Assembly (NCBI RefSeq): GCF_021234875.1
Contig: NZ_JAJQVM010000025.1
Coordinates: 23,423 to 87,422, forward strand
Source of the DNA: Marinibactrum halimedae
GTDB lineage: Bacteria; Pseudomonadota; Gammaproteobacteria; Pseudomonadales; Cellvibrionaceae
Direction of reading: 5' to 3'
DNA: 64,000 nt
Part shown: positions 1 through 9,499 of the stretch, one piece after another
Layout of the letters: the number at the start of each line of letters is the position of its first letter
Numbering within the stretch: the stretch's first letter is position 1
The notes under the pieces: model-generated
Told to the model about the DNA's origin: nothing
Databases searched by the model: none
The model's input: the letters and a program-made list of their open reading frames with translations, nothing else
Made by a program: the position numbers and the translations under genes

Positions 1-646
1 ATTTCAGTTTCAACTGAGCTTAAAAGTCATCGCTGCACAAAATATATTCGGCACCAGCGGCGACATCATGGTTGCCTACACCAACCGCTCATTTTGGCAG
101 GCTTACAACAGTGATATTTCCGCTCCATTTCGCGAAACCAATCATGAGCCCGAAATTCTGCTGTCTTTTCAAAACGACTATGAGTTGTTTGGCTTTCGAA
201 ATGTGTTCAACTTAATTGGCTTTAACCACCAATCTAACGGACGCAGTGGCGATTTATCACGCAGTTGGAACCGCATCATTGCGCAAACCGTTTGGGAGCG
301 TGAAAACTTAGCCCTCTCACTGCGCCCTTGGTACCGCATCCCAGAAGACGAAGACAAATTTGAAGGAGACCCCTCTGGTGATGACAACCCCGACTTGGAA
401 TTTTATGTGGGCCATTTTGATTTCGGTACTGCCTACAAATTCGGCCAACAAGAAATCAGTATGATTGTGAGAAATAATTTACGCTCTGATAATCGTGGCT
501 CTGTTGAAATGACTTGGAGCTTTCCTCTTACTCCCCGTATCGATGGGTTTGTAAAAGCCTTCAGCGGATACGGTGAAAGCTTAATCGACTATGACGTCAG
601 TACAGAAAGTATTGGTATTGGTTTCGAATTATCGAATTGGATGTAG
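1..646 (+). CDS. pldA: Outer membrane phospholipase A1 (OMPLA), 3' part
   Basis: OMPLA is the beta-barrel lipase that hydrolyses phospholipids misplaced in the outer leaflet of the outer membrane. The reading frame is open from base 2 and its start lies left of the window, so only about 214 C-terminal residues are seen. The block NHQSNGRSGDLSRSWNR (bases about 224-274) contains the family's catalytic His-x-Ser pair and the downstream Asn of the His-Ser-Asn triad. The preceding PFRETNHEPE stretch is also typical of PldA. The rest alternates polar and aromatic residues, as in beta strands. It ends 5 bases from the convergent mrp gene. Family identity is very likely; the missing 5' part cannot be judged. 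Confidence 0.93.
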   Translation, partial: FQFQLSLKVIAAQNIFGTSGDIMVAYTNRSFWQAYNSDISAPFRETNHEPEILLSFQNDYELFGFRNVFNLIGFNHQSNGRSGDLSRSWNRIIAQTVWERENLALSLRPWYRIPEDEDKFEGDPSGDDNPDLEFYVGHFDFGTAYKFGQQEISMIVRNNLRSDNRGSVEMTWSFPLTPRIDGFVKAFSGYGESLIDYDVSTESIGIGFELSNWM

Positions 647-651
647 CCAAG

Positions 652-1782
652 CTATTCATCCGTAATTTCCAAACTCAAAGAGCTCGCCGCCATGGAATTC
701 ATCGCCACCTGAGCACCCACACGTCGAGCCACTTTACGATAAGACTCCGCCCACTCCGACGATGGATTCGACACTACCACGGGTTTCCCTTTATCCGCCT
801 GATCACGAATCTTCAGCGACAACGGCAATTGACCTAATAAACGTGTCTCGTAGCCTTCGGCAATACGATCGCCACCGCCGGTGCCAAAAATCGGCTCTTC
901 ATGACCACATTGAGAGCAAATATGGGTCGACATATTTTCCACCACCCCCAATACCGGCACATCCACTTTGCGGAACATCTCAATGCCTTTTTGCGCATCC
1001 AGCAAGGCAATATTCTGCGGCGTGGTCACAATCACCGCACCACTTAAGGCAATTTTTTGAGCCAACGTTAATTGAATGTCTCCCGTGCCCGGTGGCATAT
1101 CCACAATCAAATAATCCAACTCACCCCAGTCGGTTTGCGTCAAAATTTGTTGCAATGCCCCGCTGGCCATTGGCCCCCGCCAGACCATCGGGGTTTGCTC
1201 CGTTACCAAAAAGCCCATCGACATGGCTTTCACGCCATGGGCCTCCAACGGTTTGAAAATTTTGCCGTCCACCATCTCTGGGCGCTTGTCACCCAACCCC
1301 AGCATATGCGGGATAGAAGGGCCATAAATATCGGCATCCAAAATGCCCACCGACGCCCCTTCAGCAGCAAGCCCATAAGCAATATTCACCGCTGTCGTAG
1401 ATTTGCCCACGCCACCCTTACCCGACGCCACCGCAATCACATGCTTTACCCCCGCTAAAAACGGCAGCTCTTTATTTTCAGGGCCATGAGGAATCTCCAT
1501 ATCCAAATCCACTCCAAGGGCTTCCACACCTGGCAGTTGATACAGCGTATTCCACACCGCTTGGGCTAAATTACGAATTTCCGAATTGCCAGCGTAAGGC
1601 ATCTTCAACACCACATTGATTTTGCTTTTCTCCTCCTCTTGATCATCATCGATGCGCAGCTGATCAATGATGCCTGCCTCCACAATATTGGCATCAAAAT
1701 CTTCAACATACACACCTTCCAAGGCTTTCCAAAGCTGAGCTTCATCAACACGAGGGGAATTCGAATCAGACGGTACAGACAT
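652..1782 (-). CDS. mrp: Mrp/ApbC family iron-sulfur cluster carrier ATPase
   Basis: This is a P-loop ATPase of the Mrp/ApbC (Nbp35-like) family that binds and transfers [Fe-S] clusters in the cytoplasm. At 376 residues it is full length. The N-terminal ~90 residues fit the MIP18/DUF59 domain. The deviant Walker A GKGGVGKS lies at residues 121-128, followed by DADIYGPSIPHMLG and the DMPPGTGD block. The cluster-ligating CxxC is in HICSQCGHEEPIFGTGGG near residue 287. An AGGAG stands 11 bases before the ATG. It is divergent from metG, an arrangement common in gammaproteobacteria. Confidence 0.95.
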   Translation of the reverse strand: MSVPSDSNSPRVDEAQLWKALEGVYVEDFDANIVEAGIIDQLRIDDDQEEEKSKINVVLKMPYAGNSEIRNLAQAVWNTLYQLPGVEALGVDLDMEIPHGPENKELPFLAGVKHVIAVASGKGGVGKSTTAVNIAYGLAAEGASVGILDADIYGPSIPHMLGLGDKRPEMVDGKIFKPLEAHGVKAMSMGFLVTEQTPMVWRGPMASGALQQILTQTDWGELDYLIVDMPPGTGDIQLTLAQKIALSGAVIVTTPQNIALLDAQKGIEMFRKVDVPVLGVVENMSTHICSQCGHEEPIFGTGGGDRIAEGYETRLLGQLPLSLKIRDQADKGKPVVVSNPSSEWAESYRKVARRVGAQVAMNSMAASSLSLEITDE

Positions 1783-1917
1783 GCGATTAATACTCCTGTT
1801 TTAGGGCGGTTAAGCCACCTCTTGGCTTACACCGAACAATCTGGCTTTTGGGAACAAAAGCACCCAAATTTAACCTTATGATTGGGCCAGCCCACCCTCA
1901 AATCAAATGCAAGGTTG

Positions 1918-1926
1918 TGGTATAGT
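1918..1926 (+). promoter_or_regulatory. Possible extended -10 promoter of metG
   Basis: TGG followed by TATAGT gives an extended -10 element about 85 bases before the metG start. No good -35 hexamer is seen upstream, which is normal for extended -10 promoters. It lies in the mrp-metG divergent gap. This is inferred from sequence pattern only. Confidence 0.35.
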
Positions 1927-2013
1927 CGCCCGCCAAAAAGCTTTACTCAATAACAGCGTTACCCAGTAACGTGTTAACCCGATTCACTTAATACTGTATA
2001 AATTGGAAGCCCT

Positions 2014-4041
2014 ATGACACAGCCCCGAAAAATCTTGGTGACCAGTGCCCTTCCCTACGCCAATGGCTCTATCCATCTTGGTCATTTAGTGGAATACATT
2101 CAAACCGACATCTGGGTGCGCTTCCAAAAAATGCGGGGCCACCAATGCACCTATGTGTGTGCCGACGATGCCCACGGCACCGCCATCATGCTCAAAGCTG
2201 AACAAAACGGCATTTCATCGGAAGAACAAATTGCCAACGTCAAAGCCGAACACGAAAAAGACTTTGCCGATTTTGGTATTGGCTTCGACAATTTCTATTC
2301 GACGCACTCAGAAGAAAACCGTGAACTTTCAGGGTTAATTTACGAGCGCCTAAAAGCCAATGGTCACATTGCCACACGCAGCATCACTCAAGCCTATGAC
2401 CCCGAAAAAAATCTGTTTCTGGCCGACCGCTACATCAAAGGCACCTGCCCGAAATGCAAAGCGCCCGACCAATACGGTGATAACTGCGAAGCCTGTGGCG
2501 CAACCTATTCCCCCACCGAACTGATCAACCCAATTTCGGCCATCAGTGGTGCCACTCCCATCGAAAAAGAATCTGAACACTTTTTCTTTAAATTGCCAGA
2601 GTTTGAAAGTTTCTTAAAAGAATGGACTCGTGCAGGCCACCTACAAGAAGAAGTGGCCAATAAGTTGGCCGAATGGCTCGACAGCGGTTTACAAGAATGG
2701 GACATCTCCCGCGATGCACCGTATTTTGGTTTTGAAATCCCCGGCGAGCCCGGCAAATATTTTTATGTCTGGCTAGACGCTCCTATTGGTTACATGGCCA
2801 GTTTCAAAAACTTATGTGATCGTACCGACGGATTAAATTTCGACGACTACTGGGCGAAAGATTCCACCGCCGAGCTTTATCATTTTATCGGTAAAGACAT
2901 CGTGAATTTCCATGCGCTGTTTTGGCCAGCCATGTTGCACTCGGCGGATTTCCGCACGCCAACGAAAGTAAATGTACACGGCTTTTTAACCGTTAATAAC
3001 AGCAAAATGTCCAAGTCGCGCGGCACCTTTATTAATGCTCGCAGCTATTTAGATCATTTAAATCCAGAATACTTGCGCTATTACTTCGCCAGTAAATTAA
3101 CCGCCCGCGTTGATGACATTGACTTAAACTTGGAAGACTTTATCCAAAAGGTCAATTCAGACTTAGTGGGTAAACTCGTTAACATCGCCAGCCGTACCGC
3201 CAAATTTATTCAAAAATCCGGCGGAAATTTATCGAGCAATATCGATAACGAACCATTATGGCAGCAATTTATCGACGGCGAAAAAACCATTGCTGATGCC
3301 TTTGAGCAACGGGAATTCTCCAAAGCCGTGCGCGAAATTATGGCCTTGGCGGATGCAGCCAACGAATACATTGCCGAACAAGCACCTTGGGCACTGGCCA
3401 AAGAAGACGGCAACGAAGATAAAGTCGTCGCCGTTTGCACCCAAGGCATTAACATGTTCCGCGCATTAATTGCCTTCTTAAAACCCGTTGTACCAACATT
3501 GACTGAGCGTGCAGAAGCCTTCTTAGGTGAAACCCTCACCTGGGAAAGCGCACCTCAATTCAGAACCAATAGCACCATTAATAAATTTAAACCATTATTA
3601 ACCCGTATCGAGAAAGAAAAAGTCGACGCCATGGTAGACGCCTCTAAAGAAGCCTTAAAAACAATGGAAACCCAACCCAAAGCTACCGGCCCATTGGCAG
3701 AAGAGCCCCTAGCCGATGAAATTCAATTTGATGACTTTGCTAAAGTAGACTTGCGCGTGGCCTTAATTGCCAAAGCCGAACACGTTGAAGGTGCCAATAA
3801 ATTATTGCGTTTAACGTTGGATTTAGGCGGCGAAACCCGCAACGTCTTCTCGGGTATTAAAAGTGCGTATCAACCGGAAGATTTAGAAGGCAAACTCACC
3901 GTGATGGTGGCCAACCTTGCACCACGTAAAATGAAATTCGGCGTGAGTGAAGGCATGGTTCTAGCTGCTGGGCCGGGTGGGAAAGAAATCTATTTACTCG
4001 AACCCCACGAAGGGGCAAAACCGGGTCAGCGAGTGATGTAA
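2014..4041 (+). CDS. metG: Methionine--tRNA ligase
   Basis: Class I methionyl-tRNA synthetase, which charges tRNA-Met and initiator tRNA. The 675-residue protein has the HIGH-type motif HLGH at residues 21-24, the zinc knuckle [18 protein letters not shown] near residues 147-164, and KMSKS at 331-335. A C-terminal EMAP/Trbp111-like tRNA-binding domain occupies roughly residues 570-675 (FAKVDLRVA ... GMVLAA), as in E. coli MetG dimers. The length equals that of the long, dimeric type. It has its own promoter region and a hairpin after the stop. Nothing looks abnormal. Confidence 0.98.
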   Translation: MTQPRKILVTSALPYANGSIHLGHLVEYIQTDIWVRFQKMRGHQCTYVCADDAHGTAIMLKAEQNGISSEEQIANVKAEHEKDFADFGIGFDNFYSTHSEENRELSGLIYERLKANGHIATRSITQAYDPEKNLFLADRYIKGTCPKCKAPDQYGDNCEACGATYSPTELINPISAISGATPIEKESEHFFFKLPEFESFLKEWTRAGHLQEEVANKLAEWLDSGLQEWDISRDAPYFGFEIPGEPGKYFYVWLDAPIGYMASFKNLCDRTDGLNFDDYWAKDSTAELYHFIGKDIVNFHALFWPAMLHSADFRTPTKVNVHGFLTVNNSKMSKSRGTFINARSYLDHLNPEYLRYYFASKLTARVDDIDLNLEDFIQKVNSDLVGKLVNIASRTAKFIQKSGGNLSSNIDNEPLWQQFIDGEKTIADAFEQREFSKAVREIMALADAANEYIAEQAPWALAKEDGNEDKVVAVCTQGINMFRALIAFLKPVVPTLTERAEAFLGETLTWESAPQFRTNSTINKFKPLLTRIEKEKVDAMVDASKEALKTMETQPKATGPLAEEPLADEIQFDDFAKVDLRVALIAKAEHVEGANKLLRLTLDLGGETRNVFSGIKSAYQPEDLEGKLTVMVANLAPRKMKFGVSEGMVLAAGPGGKEIYLLEPHEGAKPGQRVM

Positions 4042-4098
4042 TTTTTCACCTTCTGTTTTTTCACCCCATTCCTATATAAAAACAAAGCTCACCTTACA

Positions 4099-4127
4099 AT
4101 AGATACGCCATTAATGGGCGTATCTAT
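4099..4127. terminator. Hairpin between convergent metG and immunity gene
   Basis: An 11-bp perfect inverted repeat (ATAGATACGCC / GGCGTATCTAT, loop 4110-4116) lies between the metG stop and the convergent DUF3396 gene. There is no clear T-run on either side, so intrinsic termination is plausible but not certain. Confidence 0.45.
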
Positions 4128-4136
4128 CTCCTTCTC

Positions 4137-5069
4137 TTATCCATCAAATCGACTCAACCAACGCTGACTAAAGGCTTTATGGTCTTTACCTTCAGGATCA
4201 TAAAACATGGTTTTATTGAAATCTGCACGGACACCTTTTAGCGCCTTACCCAAGGCCACATAAGCAGCGGGAGGGTGATTCAACGAACCAAGCTCTGGTT
4301 TCTCACCAGCTTGAAAAATAATACCGTTACTGTAGTCACAGTGCCAAATTCTTGAGTCAAGGCCCGGTAAAATAGCCTGAGCACCACCGGCTTTTTCGAG
4401 TAAACGATGGGAGACCGCCGTTAAGAAATTGATAGACTTAATTCCATCGCCGAAACCTAGAGCGGTTGTATTTAAATCAGACGCATCTAGTCCAGGATAA
4501 TTCATTAGTGTATTGCCTATCAGCTTGCACGCTGCATTTTGACCACCAACTCCATGAGGAAAAACGGGACTCAGCCCAGCATAAGCGTGCTCAACTTCCA
4601 GATCATTACAAATCGTTGCAAATTGACGAATAAAACCATTACTCCCTATTTGATCCAAAATAGACAAAGGATAAGTCAACAACAAATAACCTAAGCGGTT
4701 AATTCGCATTACCTTAAGGGCCAAAGATACTGTTGACCAAGGTGATGCTATTCCCTCCAAAGCGCTACCCGCATTAAATTGAAAATCGGGCTTTTCATCC
4801 ACCATTGGAGATAGCAATGTTAAATCTGGCCGCTCTCCGTGGTTTAGCTTTCGATAACTTTTATCGCCATCAATCATGTACTGACAGAGTTGACCTTCCG
4901 ACTGCTGGCAAAACTGTTCAAGTGCTTTTATAAGACCTAAACGACGCTCACGCTTTCCTTGGGCGCCAAAATAGAAAGTCATAGAGAGCCCAAGAACAGC
5001 TGCCGGTTCACCGCTACGTTCAAAATAGACCAATGGTTTGAGGCTAAGCTCTTTTGGTGATACTGACAT
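4137..5069 (-). CDS. DUF3396 family type VI immunity protein (TsiV-like)
   Basis: This 310-residue protein carries the DUF3396 pattern, most clearly in the C-terminal half: YPGLD, then GIKSINFLTAVSHRLLEKAGG, then IIFQAGEKPELGSLN with a final AYVALGKALKGVR. DUF3396 proteins are known as immunity partners of VRR-NUC nuclease effectors of type VI secretion. There is no signal peptide, so it should act in the cytoplasm, where a DNase effector would attack. It starts 22 bases after the stop of the nuclease gene and has an AAGGAGA ribosome site, so the two form an effector-immunity operon. Binding to the neighbour is inferred from family and position. Confidence 0.82.
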   Translation of the reverse strand: MSVSPKELSLKPLVYFERSGEPAAVLGLSMTFYFGAQGKRERRLGLIKALEQFCQQSEGQLCQYMIDGDKSYRKLNHGERPDLTLLSPMVDEKPDFQFNAGSALEGIASPWSTVSLALKVMRINRLGYLLLTYPLSILDQIGSNGFIRQFATICNDLEVEHAYAGLSPVFPHGVGGQNAACKLIGNTLMNYPGLDASDLNTTALGFGDGIKSINFLTAVSHRLLEKAGGAQAILPGLDSRIWHCDYSNGIIFQAGEKPELGSLNHPPAAYVALGKALKGVRADFNKTMFYDPEGKDHKAFSQRWLSRFDG

Positions 5070-5091
5070 TTTATCTCCTTAAGTACAGAAT

Positions 5092-5895
5092 TCATTCAAG
5101 GGGGAGCATCGGTGAATGGCAATTACATAAACGCTCTTCATCTTCTTCAGGTTCTTCACCAATTCGGTAGACTTGGTATTTGTCCTTGCCTCCCGCTATT
5201 TCAATGTAAGCTTGATCTTGCTTGAAATCCCTCGAATCTTTACCGAACTTCATCTCAACTACACTATCAATATTGTCTTCACCCGGCGGTCTTTCCGAAT
5301 CAGACACGATAACCACATCGGTTCGACGTAAATAACCCTGACTCGGCTCAAAGCCCTCTATCTCTTTAATCCTCCCCATTGGGAAGTGAGAAGGTTCTGT
5401 GGTATCCGCGCCGTTTTTATCCCTATGCATGAAAGGGGTGGGTATTCCTGTGGTTTCCATATTCATATTCCACCAAATTTCAGACTTATAGCGGCTTTTG
5501 TAATTCATGGCTTTATCTGCTTCTTTCAAGACACCATCAACACATTGCTGCTTTAAGTTTTGGTCTCCTACTCCCTTCGCAGGGTTGCGATCACAACAGC
5601 AGCTTATCGCGCACATCACGCCATTGTCGATCATCTCTGCTCGCTCTTCTGAGCTTGCGGTGCTTAATATCTCCTCAATCTGAATTTCCCTGTTCACATC
5701 GCTTGATAAAGTTGGAATACCTTCATTCTGTTTTCGGGCGGCGTCCTCCTCAGCTACTTTTTGTGCTTTTTTAATCGCTTTCGATAAGACCTGTTGAATG
5801 GCCTTTTGGTCTTCAACATAACTCGGCATTCCATTTAACGTAATAGTGGCAGCAATAACCTGACCAACGCACTTATCCTCACAAGCTTTACCCAT
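5092..5895 (-). CDS. VRR-NUC domain nuclease effector (TseV-like)
   Basis: Predicted antibacterial DNase toxin. Counting from the chosen start (267 residues), the C-terminal region holds a VRR-NUC/PD-(D/E)XK core: RRTDVVIV with Asp193, VVEMKF with Glu214 and Lys216, then QDQAYIEIAG. This resembles the TseV effectors of type VI secretion. The N-terminal two thirds are not recognised; they have a charged helical stretch (KAIKKAQKVAEEDAARKQ) and an unusual Cys cluster (CAISCCCDRN), plus a CNC near the C-terminus. An in-frame ATG exists 39 bases upstream (5934), but AAGGA stands 10 bases before the 5895 ATG, so that start is preferred. No VgrG, Hcp or PAAR gene is in the window, so the secretion route is unknown. 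Confidence 0.8.
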   Translation of the reverse strand: MGKACEDKCVGQVIAATITLNGMPSYVEDQKAIQQVLSKAIKKAQKVAEEDAARKQNEGIPTLSSDVNREIQIEEILSTASSEERAEMIDNGVMCAISCCCDRNPAKGVGDQNLKQQCVDGVLKEADKAMNYKSRYKSEIWWNMNMETTGIPTPFMHRDKNGADTTEPSHFPMGRIKEIEGFEPSQGYLRRTDVVIVSDSERPPGEDNIDSVVEMKFGKDSRDFKQDQAYIEIAGGKDKYQVYRIGEEPEEDEERLCNCHSPMLPLE

Positions 5896-5959
5896 CGTGC
5901 ACCCGTCCTTTATGACACTGATTTCAACCAACATAATGACTTTTTAATTAAGACGATTA

Positions 5960-5984
5960 AGTACAATAAGAGAAAAATTGTACT
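5960..5984. promoter_or_regulatory. Short palindrome upstream of the nuclease effector
   Basis: AGTACAAT and ATTGTACT form an 8-bp inverted repeat with a 9-base spacer, 65 bases before the effector start. On the + strand it is followed by GTTTTTTC and could be a terminator for anything read rightward; otherwise it could be an operator. The role is unresolved. Confidence 0.25.
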
Positions 5985-6075
5985 GTTTTTTCACAAAATA
6001 AAAGTTGGACTAAGCGCAGCTTATGTTTAATTTAATGACAACTTTGTAAATGGTAAGGTACTCTCCCTGAACTAA

Positions 6076-8806
6076 TTTTTTAACTGCCTATTCGGCAGTG
6101 AACAATGAACAAGCACTACAAATGTTTGCGTACTGTTTCTGAGCTGCCTATTCGGCAGTGAACGTCTCAACATGGGCGCCTGATCAAGGGTGGACTTTCT
6201 GAGCTGCCTATTCGGCAGTGAACTGTACGACCAATATTAAAAAAGTCCATTCTGATTTCTGAGCTGCCTATTCGGCAGTGAACCAGCGAAAAGATCAGGT
6301 GGCCTCGCGCAGTTTTTTCTGAGCTGCCTATTCGGCAGTGAACGGCTTTGGTGAGAGAGCTATTGAAAGTGTCACTTTCTGAGCTGCCTATTCGGCAGTG
6401 AACGCGGCGTGTTACGCTGAGATTGAAAAGCCGGTTTTCTGAGCTGCCTATTCGGCAGTGAACTTTTTCATGTCTAAGCATTTGCAACTCTTCAATTTCT
6501 GAGCTGCCTATTCGGCAGTGAACGTTTTGGTATCGGAAATAGTCCCACAGGAGCTTTTCTGAGCTGCCTATTCGGCAGTGAACAGAGCCATACACTTAAT
6601 TTAAGATTTGTGCCGTTTCTGAGCTGCCTATTCGGCAGTGAACACGTCATCAAGAGGCCCGCGAAAAGCGCAAGATTTCTGAGCTGCCTATTCGGCAGTG
6701 AACCGCACCGGCAGGAACGAGACTCTGAACAAATATTTCTGAGCTGCCTATTCGGCAGTGAACATTTGTGAAACCGCTGCTCGCTGTTTTTAAGATTTCT
6801 GAGCTGCCTATTCGGCAGTGAACGGGTGAATAAATACCGTTACTGATCATCTTTTTTTCTGAGCTGCCTATTCGGCAGTGAACCCTGTAAAGGGGCCGTG
6901 TCCTCGCTACGCTGCTTTCTGAGCTGCCTATTCGGCAGTGAACGCTACACAACAATTAATCGGTAAAGTCATGGATTTCTGAGCTGCCTATTCGGCAGTG
7001 AACACAATGGTTTCTTCGTCTTCGTTCCAAACGTTTTTCTGAGCTGCCTATTCGGCAGTGAACGTAATGAAAAACTGCCGGATTGTGATTCCGGTTTTCT
7101 GAGCTGCCTATTCGGCAGTGAACAGAAATGCTTTTGATCTTGCTTGCCGCCTGATTTTCTGAGCTGCCTATTCGGCAGTGAACTGTTGCGAGCCACCGCC
7201 ACCATTGGTGGATTGTTTCTGAGCTGCCTATTCGGCAGTGAACAAAACCAACTTGCTCCACCATTAGCCCCCTGATTTCTGAGCTGCCTATTCGGCAGTG
7301 AACACCTAGGGACTCCCTCCACTGTGCAACCTCGGCTTTCTGAGCTGCCTATTCGGCAGTGAACTCATAACGTGACCATGGATCAATTTGTTTTACTTTC
7401 TGAGCTGCCTATTCGGCAGTGAACGTGGTGGAGAGTTCCGTGGTGGATTCTTCTATTTTCTGAGCTGCCTATTCGGCAGTGAACGACTATTACAACAACT
7501 TGCGACTTGATCTAATTTTCTGAGCTGCCTATTCGGCAGTGAACTATTATATTTCCGGAAAATATTTCCCCAAGACTTTCTGAGCTGCCTATTCGGCAGT
7601 GAACGCAGATTCTCAAAATCGGCTTTTTCACGGAGTTTTCTGAGCTGCCTATTCGGCAGTGAACAAACAGAAATAAAGCTTTCGAAGGCTCTGAAGTTTC
7701 TGAGCTGCCTATTCGGCAGTGAACACAATGTCACTTTTTCGCCGGTGTCGGAGTCTTTTCTGAGCTGCCTATTCGGCAGTGAACCCTTAGACCTAGTAAT
7801 CCCCGGTTCGTTTAGCGTTTCTGAGCTGCCTATTCGGCAGTGAACGCGCAGCGAAAATTAGGAGGCTTCGAAAATGATTTCTGAGCTGCCTATTCGGCAG
7901 TGAACCATCTTCAGCGCCGCCGCACGCTGACGCTGCGTTTCTGAGCTGCCTATTCGGCAGTGAACTCACACCGACGACCTGGCCCCGCGAACCGTCCTTT
8001 CTGAGCTGCCTATTCGGCAGTGAACATAAAAATAAACCCATAAATAAATCCGCACCCTTTCTGAGCTGCCTATTCGGCAGTGAACCCATTATTCAGAGCT
8101 GCCCCTCATTAAATCTCTTTCTGAGCTGCCTATTCGGCAGTGAACTTTTAAACTCTTTGTAGCTGCAAAACTCCGTTTTTCTGAGCTGCCTATTCGGCAG
8201 TGAACTATCGGCGGCCAATGTCCTGCGTTTGGAGTACTTTCTGAGCTGCCTATTCGGCAGTGAACATAAGGTGGTGACGGTTGAATGGCTGCCGCTTTTT
8301 CTGAGCTGCCTATTCGGCAGTGAACAACCCCAGCTTTGAAGGCAATACGCCGTTAGATTTCTGAGCTGCCTATTCGGCAGTGAACACCTATCTAGCCGCG
8401 AGTATGCGCCGGGGCGATTTCTGAGCTGCCTATTCGGCAGTGAACACAGGTTTTCAAATTCGTTTCGACGGGCGGACTTTCTGAGCTGCCTATTCGGCAG
8501 TGAACCCCCGCCTGAAGTGCCGCCGGGCAAGCGTGTCTTTCTGAGCTGCCTATTCGGCAGTGAACAGTTGTTCTGTTGAGTCAAAAGCGGATAGAGTTTT
8601 CTGAGCTGCCTATTCGGCAGTGAACGATATCGATGCCGATTTTGCGTAGGCGTGCGCTTTCTGAGCTGCCTATTCGGCAGTGAACACTTGGTACGCCCAT
8701 GGCCCATCGATCCGTTTTTTCTGAGCTGCCTATTCGGCAGTGAACAAAGTACATTGCCAGCCATCGGCACGATGGTTTTTTCTGAGCTGCCTATTCGGCA
8801 GTGAAC
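6076..8806 (-). CRISPR. Type I-F CRISPR array, 46 repeats / 45 spacers
   Basis: A 28-bp repeat recurs every 60-61 bases. On the transcribed (-) strand it starts GTTCACTGCCGAATAGGCAG and ends CTCAGAAA, the type I-F form with a 5-bp CTGCC/GGCAG stem for Cas6f. I count 45 full copies that look identical plus a degenerate last copy at 6076-6103 with three changes in its final 8 bases. Degeneracy at the left end, and a leader at the right end, show that transcription and spacer acquisition run from 8806 leftwards. Spacers are 32 bp except three of 33 bp (7304-7336, 7785-7817, 8746-8778). The near-perfect repeats suggest an active array. Reading frames across it encode only repeat-derived peptides and are not genes. 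Confidence 0.99.
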
Positions 8807-8885
8807 TAGAGTATAGCATTGCTAACTATCTGATTGTTAAAGAACTATTGCGTTTATGGCTTGAATTACCCTCTTTTTACAAGCA
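8807..8885 (-). promoter_or_regulatory. CRISPR leader with array promoter
   Basis: This AT-rich stretch lies between the cas terminator and the first repeat. On the - strand it contains TTAACA (8835-8840), a 19-base gap and TATACT (8810-8815) preceded by TGC, an extended -10. Transcription would start at about the first repeat. Type I-F leaders occupy this position, where new spacers are also inserted. The promoter call is a pattern match. Confidence 0.6.
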
Positions 8886-8926
8886 AAAGAAAAAGCCATA
8901 AATATCAATAACTTATATTTATGGCT
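8886..8926 (-). terminator. Intrinsic terminator after cas6f
   Basis: AGCCATAAATAT and ATATTTATGGCT (8894-8905 and 8915-8926) form a perfect 12-bp stem with a 9-base loop. Read on the - strand it directly follows the cas6f stop and runs into TTTTTCTTTTG. It should end the cas transcript, separating it from the CRISPR array, which then needs its own promoter. Confidence 0.75.
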
Positions 8927-8936
8927 AAAAAAAGGG

Positions 8937-9491
8937 TTAGAACCAAGGGACAGTCGTGCTAGAAGAAAGCCCGTAGGCACTGAACTTGCCAGACTCTGAC
9001 TTCTGTTGCGATATTGTCTGTTGGATAAACAAACAAAAACGCTGGCCAGTAGATTGACTAGAAACCCTCACGAAAGGAAGTGATAGTGCCTCTTCCACGC
9101 CATCGGGTATGCGCTCTTGAGCTTCCTGCTCAGTATACCCATGCCGCTTTTGTGCTCGTCGACGCAATCGATCAACGTTGCTTTTACTCTGCACTCGGCT
9201 CACCGTTACATACTCACAAGAATCGGGAACAGGCAATATCTCACCCACTCGACAATGATCGCGCATTCCTGTCAGCCACGGTTGAGCCATAAAGCCATCC
9301 AGTGCTTCAACCGTGCCATGAAGACGTAAAACTTCCCCTAGATGCGTCTTTAATTTAGGAAAACTTACACCAATTTTACCAAGGCCTTGGCTAACTAACC
9401 CACGATGAAATTTATTAAACAACGCACTCATTAACATCGGTGGTAAAAAGTCAGGATCTGGTATGAGCGTAATATCAGTATAATAATCCAT
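8937..9491 (-). CDS. cas6f: CRISPR RNA endonuclease Cas6f (Csy4)
   Basis: Cas6f cuts pre-crRNA at the base of the repeat hairpin and stays bound to the 3' stem-loop in the Csy complex. The 184-residue protein has the family length. The general-base His is at residue 29 (NKFHRG, as in Csy4), followed by GKIGVSFP and GEVLRLHG. The arginine-rich segment SNVDRLRRRAQKRHG (about residues 104-118) matches the RNA-binding helix that grips the stem major groove. It is the last gene of the csy operon, 8 bases after cas7f, and is followed by a terminator. The repeat stem CTGCC/GGCAG is the Csy4-type substrate. Confidence 0.97.
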   Translation of the reverse strand: MDYYTDITLIPDPDFLPPMLMSALFNKFHRGLVSQGLGKIGVSFPKLKTHLGEVLRLHGTVEALDGFMAQPWLTGMRDHCRVGEILPVPDSCEYVTVSRVQSKSNVDRLRRRAQKRHGYTEQEAQERIPDGVEEALSLPFVRVSSQSTGQRFCLFIQQTISQQKSESGKFSAYGLSSSTTVPWF

Positions 9492-9499
9492 ACGCTCCC

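Noticed and set aside
762..1458. Plus-strand frames of 164 and 128 codons
   Set aside because: They lie fully antisense to mrp, which has all family motifs; the frames are shadows of its codon bias.
4137..5895. Reading the nuclease and DUF3396 genes as CRISPR-associated accessory proteins
   Set aside because: Their families are known as effector and immunity proteins and their operon is separate from the array, which ends 180 bases away with a degenerate repeat.
6167..8770. Several minus-strand open frames of 90-225 codons with repeated SLPNRQLR or VHCRIGSSE segments
   Set aside because: They are translations of the CRISPR repeats; the 60-base period stays in frame and gives artificial repeat proteins.
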